Assembly (NCBI RefSeq): GCF_044385915.1
Contig: NZ_JBISCC010000117.1
Location: 124,001 to 188,000, forward strand
Source of the DNA: Thalassobellus citreus
Lineage (GTDB): Bacteria; Bacteroidota; Bacteroidia; Flavobacteriales; Flavobacteriaceae
DNA: 64,000 nt
Reading direction: 5' to 3'
The translations under genes were made by a program, and so were the position numbers. The notes below the pieces were generated by a model. It did no database searches. It had not been told where the DNA came from and saw nothing but the letters and a program-made list of their open reading frames with translations. Within the stretch, counting starts at the first letter, position 1; each line of letters begins with the position of its first letter. Below, piece after piece: positions 61,360 to 64,000 of the stretch.

Positions 61360-62007
61360 ATGGATATTTACTCTCGACTATCAAAGCTCCCCAAACACTA
61401 CAACATTACTAATAGCGCATTCGATTTAAAATGCGGACTATCAAGAGGTTGGTTGCGCAAAACTATTGAAAGACGCGCTAGCCCAACGTACAAAACACTT
61501 AAACAGATTTTGTTTAAATGTGAGGACATTAATCCTCATTGGTTATTACTTAACGAAGGTGAAATGGAATTAGCCAAGGTTAACGAGCCAGACGGATTAA
61601 AACAATTGAAAATATTAACTAAAAATTACAAATCGGTAATTGTTAGTGACAACGAAGGTCGCATTATGTGGGTTAACGATGAATTTGAAAAACAAACAGG
61701 TTATAGTTTAGAAAAAACGAAAGGGAAACACCCTGGCGATTTTATAAGACACACCGATTATTTAGGCGATTTGTCTATTAACACTTGTAAAATTAAACAA
61801 GATACTTTTTACAACGATGTGTTACCGCATTACAAAATAAACGATTTGCCTGTGTCGCGTAAAATTTTGGTGGTTCCGCTAAAACATTTAAAAAAAATAA
61901 TAGCCTATTTAACCTTCGCCAATATTAGGCGATACAAAAAATATAAACTAATTGGGTGGGCTTTTATTGAAGACATTATAATTATGCCATTTGAAATATT
62001 AATATAA
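61360..62007 (+). CDS. HTH-PAS sensor-regulator (repressor-like)
   Basis: A 215-aa protein: N-terminal HTH (FDLKCGLSRGWLRKTIERRA; CEDINPHWLLLNEGEM, the CI-like end) and a PAS domain from about residue 90 (VIVSDNEGRIMWVNDEFEKQ, TGYSLEKTKGKHPGDFIRHT). PAS domains bind small molecules, heme or flavin, or mediate dimerisation. The imperfect palindrome GTCTCTTAGGGAC (61300-61312) just upstream may be its operator. Joins environmental sensing to phage control, which I have not met often. Confidence 0.72.
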   Translation: MDIYSRLSKLPKHYNITNSAFDLKCGLSRGWLRKTIERRASPTYKTLKQILFKCEDINPHWLLLNEGEMELAKVNEPDGLKQLKILTKNYKSVIVSDNEGRIMWVNDEFEKQTGYSLEKTKGKHPGDFIRHTDYLGDLSINTCKIKQDTFYNDVLPHYKINDLPVSRKILVVPLKHLKKIIAYLTFANIRRYKKYKLIGWAFIEDIIIMPFEILI

Positions 62008-62010
62008 AAG

Positions 62011-62139
62011 ATGAAAAAAGAAACTATTATAGTTACCGACAACCCTGAAGCCGATTATAATTCGAACCACGATTTATTAAATGCTTTAGATGAAATTGTT
62101 ATTAATAAAACCATAACAAAAACAAATGAGACATCTTAG
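62011..62139 (+). CDS. 42-aa protein at the right end
   Basis: ATG at 62011, four bases after the HTH-PAS stop: MKKETIIVTDNPEADYNSNH, DLLNALDEIVINKTITKTNE, TS. Acidic, unrecognised. Position near attR and small size would suit an excision or anti-repressor peptide, but that is only position. Confidence 0.4.
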   Translation: MKKETIIVTDNPEADYNSNHDLLNALDEIVINKTITKTNETS

Positions 62140-62185
62140 GTTTTACTTGGTTTTTGCGTTAAAAAAAGTGGTGGTTTTTGGCTGT

Positions 62186-62204
62186 TTGTCCCATTGGTGT
62201 CCCA
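62186..62204. promoter_or_regulatory. Candidate integrase arm-type sites, right end
   Basis: TTGTCCCA (62186-62193) and GTGTCCCA (62197-62204), 49-67 bp before the right core, match the TTGTCCCA sites beside the left core. The noncoding stretch 62140-62504 otherwise holds attR and the promoter region of the second integrase. Confidence 0.5.
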
Positions 62205-62252
62205 ATAAAAATGTTAAGTAACTTAAAACAAACTATTTAGATGCTGTGGATT

Positions 62253-62269
62253 AATCCTGTCGAGGTCAC
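62253..62269 (+). other. attR: right attachment core
   Basis: AATCCTGTCGAGGTCAC, identical to 17328-17344. It marks the right end of the prophage. The sequence before it is not tRNA-like, as expected for the copy left by the host tRNA 3' end. Confidence 0.9.
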
Positions 62270-62371
62270 TAAAAGTCATTGCAAATGACACTTAAACCAT
62301 GTAAGTCTTATGATTTGCATGGTTTTCTGGTTTTTAAGAGTGTATAATATTTGAATTGATTTGGTTTTAAA

Positions 62372-62418
62372 TGTGTGCTAAAAGGGTGCTTTTTTTTAAA
62401 GTGTGTGCTTAGCACACA
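62372..62418. repeat. TGTGTGCT repeats before the second integrase
   Basis: TGTGTGCT at 62372 and 62402, a partial GGTGCT at 62385, and the inverse AGCACACA at 62411-62418, which makes a perfect 8-bp-arm palindrome with the second copy. Located 87-133 bp before the recombinase start, like the arm sites of the first integrase; may also act as a terminator since ATTTTTA follows. Confidence 0.5.
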
Positions 62419-62504
62419 TTTTTATCAAGTATTTAATATTGAAATAGTTATAATTGATTTGGCTTTCGTCTCAATAAATGTTTAACAATTTAAAGACGAC
62501 AATT

Positions 62505-63749
62505 ATGCGTACACAAAGCACCTTTTCAACATTGTTTTTGGTTCAAAGTTCAAAAGCTATTAATGATGAAGCATTACTTTATGTCAGAGTTACTGTAAAT
62601 GGTAAGCGAGTTGACATTAGTTTAAAAAAGAAGATTCCTTTATCTATTTGGGATCACAAAAAGAAAAAAGCTCGTGGGATTTCAAACGAATCTCGGCAAA
62701 TAAACGAGTATTTAAGTCAAGTAAAGACTAGTCTTTTTCAACATTTTCAAGATTTAAAATTCAAAGGAGAACTTATTACTGCAAAATTAATCAAAGCTAA
62801 TTATCTAGGAGAAGGAGAAAAAACAAAAACACTTCAAAACCTTCTTGAATATCACTCTAAGAAAACAGAAAAAACATTGGCTATAGGTACTTTGAGAAAT
62901 TTTGGTGTAACTCAAGGCTATTTAAGCAAGTACCTAAACAATGAATTGAAGATGTCTGATATTTATTTAAAAGAATTGGATTATAAATTTATTTGCGATT
63001 TTGCTAGTTTCTTATTTTGCTTCTGGCCAAAAGGACATCCTAAAGCAATGAGTAATAATACAGTGATGAAACATATTCAAAGGTTTCGAAAAATTGTAAC
63101 ACTTGGTTATCACATAGAATGGATAGATAGAGATCCTTTTGTTAGATGGAAGCCTACTTATGAAAAGATAGATAGACCGTATTTAACAGATAATGAACTT
63201 TCAAATATAGAATCTTATGAGTTCTCAATAGATAGGTTAGAAAGAGTGAGGGATTTGTTTATTTTTAGTTGCTATACTGGTATTGCATATATTGATTTAA
63301 TGAATTTAACTCACAACAATATTTTTAAAGGAATAGATGGTAATGATTGGATATTTACCAATCGTCAAAAAACTAAATCTTCTGTTAAAGTTCCGTTATT
63401 AAAAAAAGCACAATATCTTATTAATAAATATCAGAATCACCCAATGTGCCAAATAACTGAAACTTTATTTCCTAAAATAAGTAATGAAAAGGTTAATTTT
63501 TATCTTAAAGAAATTGCTATTGCCGTAGGTTTAAAAAAGAATCTTACTTTTCATATGGCTCGTCATACCTTTGCAACTACTGTAACTTTAAGTAATGGAG
63601 TTCCAATTGAAACTGTTTCTAAGCTTTTAGGTCATTCTAAGATAGCTTCTACTCAAATATATGCAAGGGTAATTGAAAGAAAAGTTAGTGATGATATGAA
63701 AAATTTAAAAGAGCAACTTTCAAAACCGAAGTGTAATTTAAATAATTAA
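62505..63749 (+). CDS. Second tyrosine recombinase/integrase
   Basis: From the ATG at 62505 (MRTQSTFSTLFLVQSSKAIN), 414 aa, typical of Bacteroidota integrases of mobile elements; an ATG at 62478 is in frame. SAM-like domain in residues about 100-200; catalytic part has MARHTFATTV and GHSKIASTQIYARV with the Tyr. The first catalytic Arg position reads YTGIAYID, with Ala instead of Arg, as often in this clade. Oriented away from attR like the prophage integrase. Confidence 0.88.
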   Translation: MRTQSTFSTLFLVQSSKAINDEALLYVRVTVNGKRVDISLKKKIPLSIWDHKKKKARGISNESRQINEYLSQVKTSLFQHFQDLKFKGELITAKLIKANYLGEGEKTKTLQNLLEYHSKKTEKTLAIGTLRNFGVTQGYLSKYLNNELKMSDIYLKELDYKFICDFASFLFCFWPKGHPKAMSNNTVMKHIQRFRKIVTLGYHIEWIDRDPFVRWKPTYEKIDRPYLTDNELSNIESYEFSIDRLERVRDLFIFSCYTGIAYIDLMNLTHNNIFKGIDGNDWIFTNRQKTKSSVKVPLLKKAQYLINKYQNHPMCQITETLFPKISNEKVNFYLKEIAIAVGLKKNLTFHMARHTFATTVTLSNGVPIETVSKLLGHSKIASTQIYARVIERKVSDDMKNLKEQLSKPKCNLNN

Positions 63750-64000
63750 CCATTAATCCTTTAATTTTTAAGTAATTCACTTTAGATAAGAAACCTTAAA
63801 ATAAATGAATTGAACTTTTTTGTAAAAACATATTTATGAAGGGAATTTAAAATTGCGCACTATTTAACTTTTATTATTAATAGTGTCCGACTAAAATACA
63901 GTATATACTTAATACTGTTCTTTAGGGGTTGTAAAGTTGTTTTTTTTCTCAAAAGTAAGGCAGCAGAAAAATCTTAGTTGTTTACTTGTTGGTTTTGTAG
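63750..64000. other. Unannotated right edge
   Basis: No open frame with a recognisable product is seen. A palindrome-like AGTATATACTTAATACT lies at 63899-63915 (AGTAT...ATACT), and TAGTGTCCGACTAAAA is reminiscent of insertion-sequence ends, but too little is visible to call one. Confidence 0.3.

Larger units (their letters stand above)
17328..62269. mobile_element. Complete siphovirus-type prophage integrated in tRNA-Arg
   Basis: Between the two 17-bp cores lie an integrase, immunity region, primase-helicase, terminase, portal, head protease, capsid, tail tube, tape measure, tail tip, spike and lysis genes. No contractile sheath or baseplate wedge genes are seen, and a long tape measure is present, which points to a long non-contractile tail. 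All structural genes look intact; one small early gene is frameshifted. Virtually all genes except the integrase and three regulatory-end genes point leftward. Confidence 0.93.

Noticed and set aside
63029..63037. AAAAGGACA, the same 9-mer as the late-promoter element
   Set aside because: It lies within the second integrase coding sequence, outside the prophage, with no gene start at the right distance; chance match.
62505..63749. Second tyrosine recombinase as the integron integrase for the cassette-like array
   Set aside because: Its sequence looks like ordinary Bacteroidota element integrases; the IntI-specific insertion is not apparent, and it lies outside the prophage 8 kb away.
63880..64000. 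Possible insertion-sequence end at the right edge
   Set aside because: Only a short suggestive string and no transposase frame is visible inside the window.

Overview
The window is AT-rich DNA with dense, tightly packed genes, Bacteroidota-type promoters (TAnnTTTG at -7), no clear Shine-Dalgarno sequences and recurrent Flavobacteriia-type intergenic repeats. It reads as a flavobacterial chromosome, probably marine or alga-associated, carrying a complete siphovirus-type prophage.

Host part, 1-17,260: a partial PAP2 phosphatase, an AraC-type membrane regulator, truA, an MsbA-like ABC exporter, the c-di-AMP cyclase cdaA, a lipoprotein, folP, a DUF1599 protein, a block DoxX-like protein / ABC permease / thioredoxin lipoprotein / tpiA / prmA / clpS, and a sulfur-trafficking block (heavy-metal-associated protein, small membrane protein, MBL-rhodanese protein, TauE/SafE exporter, two YeeE/YedE halves, Crp/Fnr regulator). 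Two promoters of the sulfur block carry the same palindrome at exactly the same distance from identical -7 boxes, which predicts direct control by the adjacent Crp/Fnr protein.

Prophage, 17,328-62,269: inserted in the 3' end of tRNA-Arg(ACG); a 17-bp core is repeated at both ends and the tRNA stays intact. The integrase (+) lies at the left end and the immunity/early switch at the right end: an XRE-like repressor with an operator inside the leftward early promoter, and a second regulator joining an HTH to a PAS domain. Everything between is transcribed leftward: small early genes, a LuxR-HTH protein, a primase-helicase fusion and a row of small genes to a terminator at 52,355; then tail fibre and a 1,895-aa spike with a lyase-like region, holins/endolysin/spanin candidates, head protease, capsid, tail tube, terminase, portal, connectors, tape measure and tail tip.

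Four observations stand out. (1) Five late gene blocks start behind the same promoter, TGTCCTTTT-N19-TAnnnTTG (fifth copy TACATTAG), with invariant spacing. (2) The small genes at 52,769-54,339 are arranged like integron cassettes: each ORF lies between GTTRRRY-like and complementary RYYYAAC-like boxes, with foldable attC-like spacers between ORFs, although no integron integrase is seen. (3) Two homologous leader regions (26.6-26.8 kb and 37.8-38.0 kb) carry an element complementary to the start codon region of the downstream gene, and the sequences co-vary between the loci. (4) A beta-rich C-terminal domain is shared by the capsid and tail-tube proteins.

Right of attR, a second tyrosine recombinase in the same orientation suggests another integrative element in tandem at the same tRNA. 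Functions named here rest on motifs and family resemblance read by eye; no database search was run.
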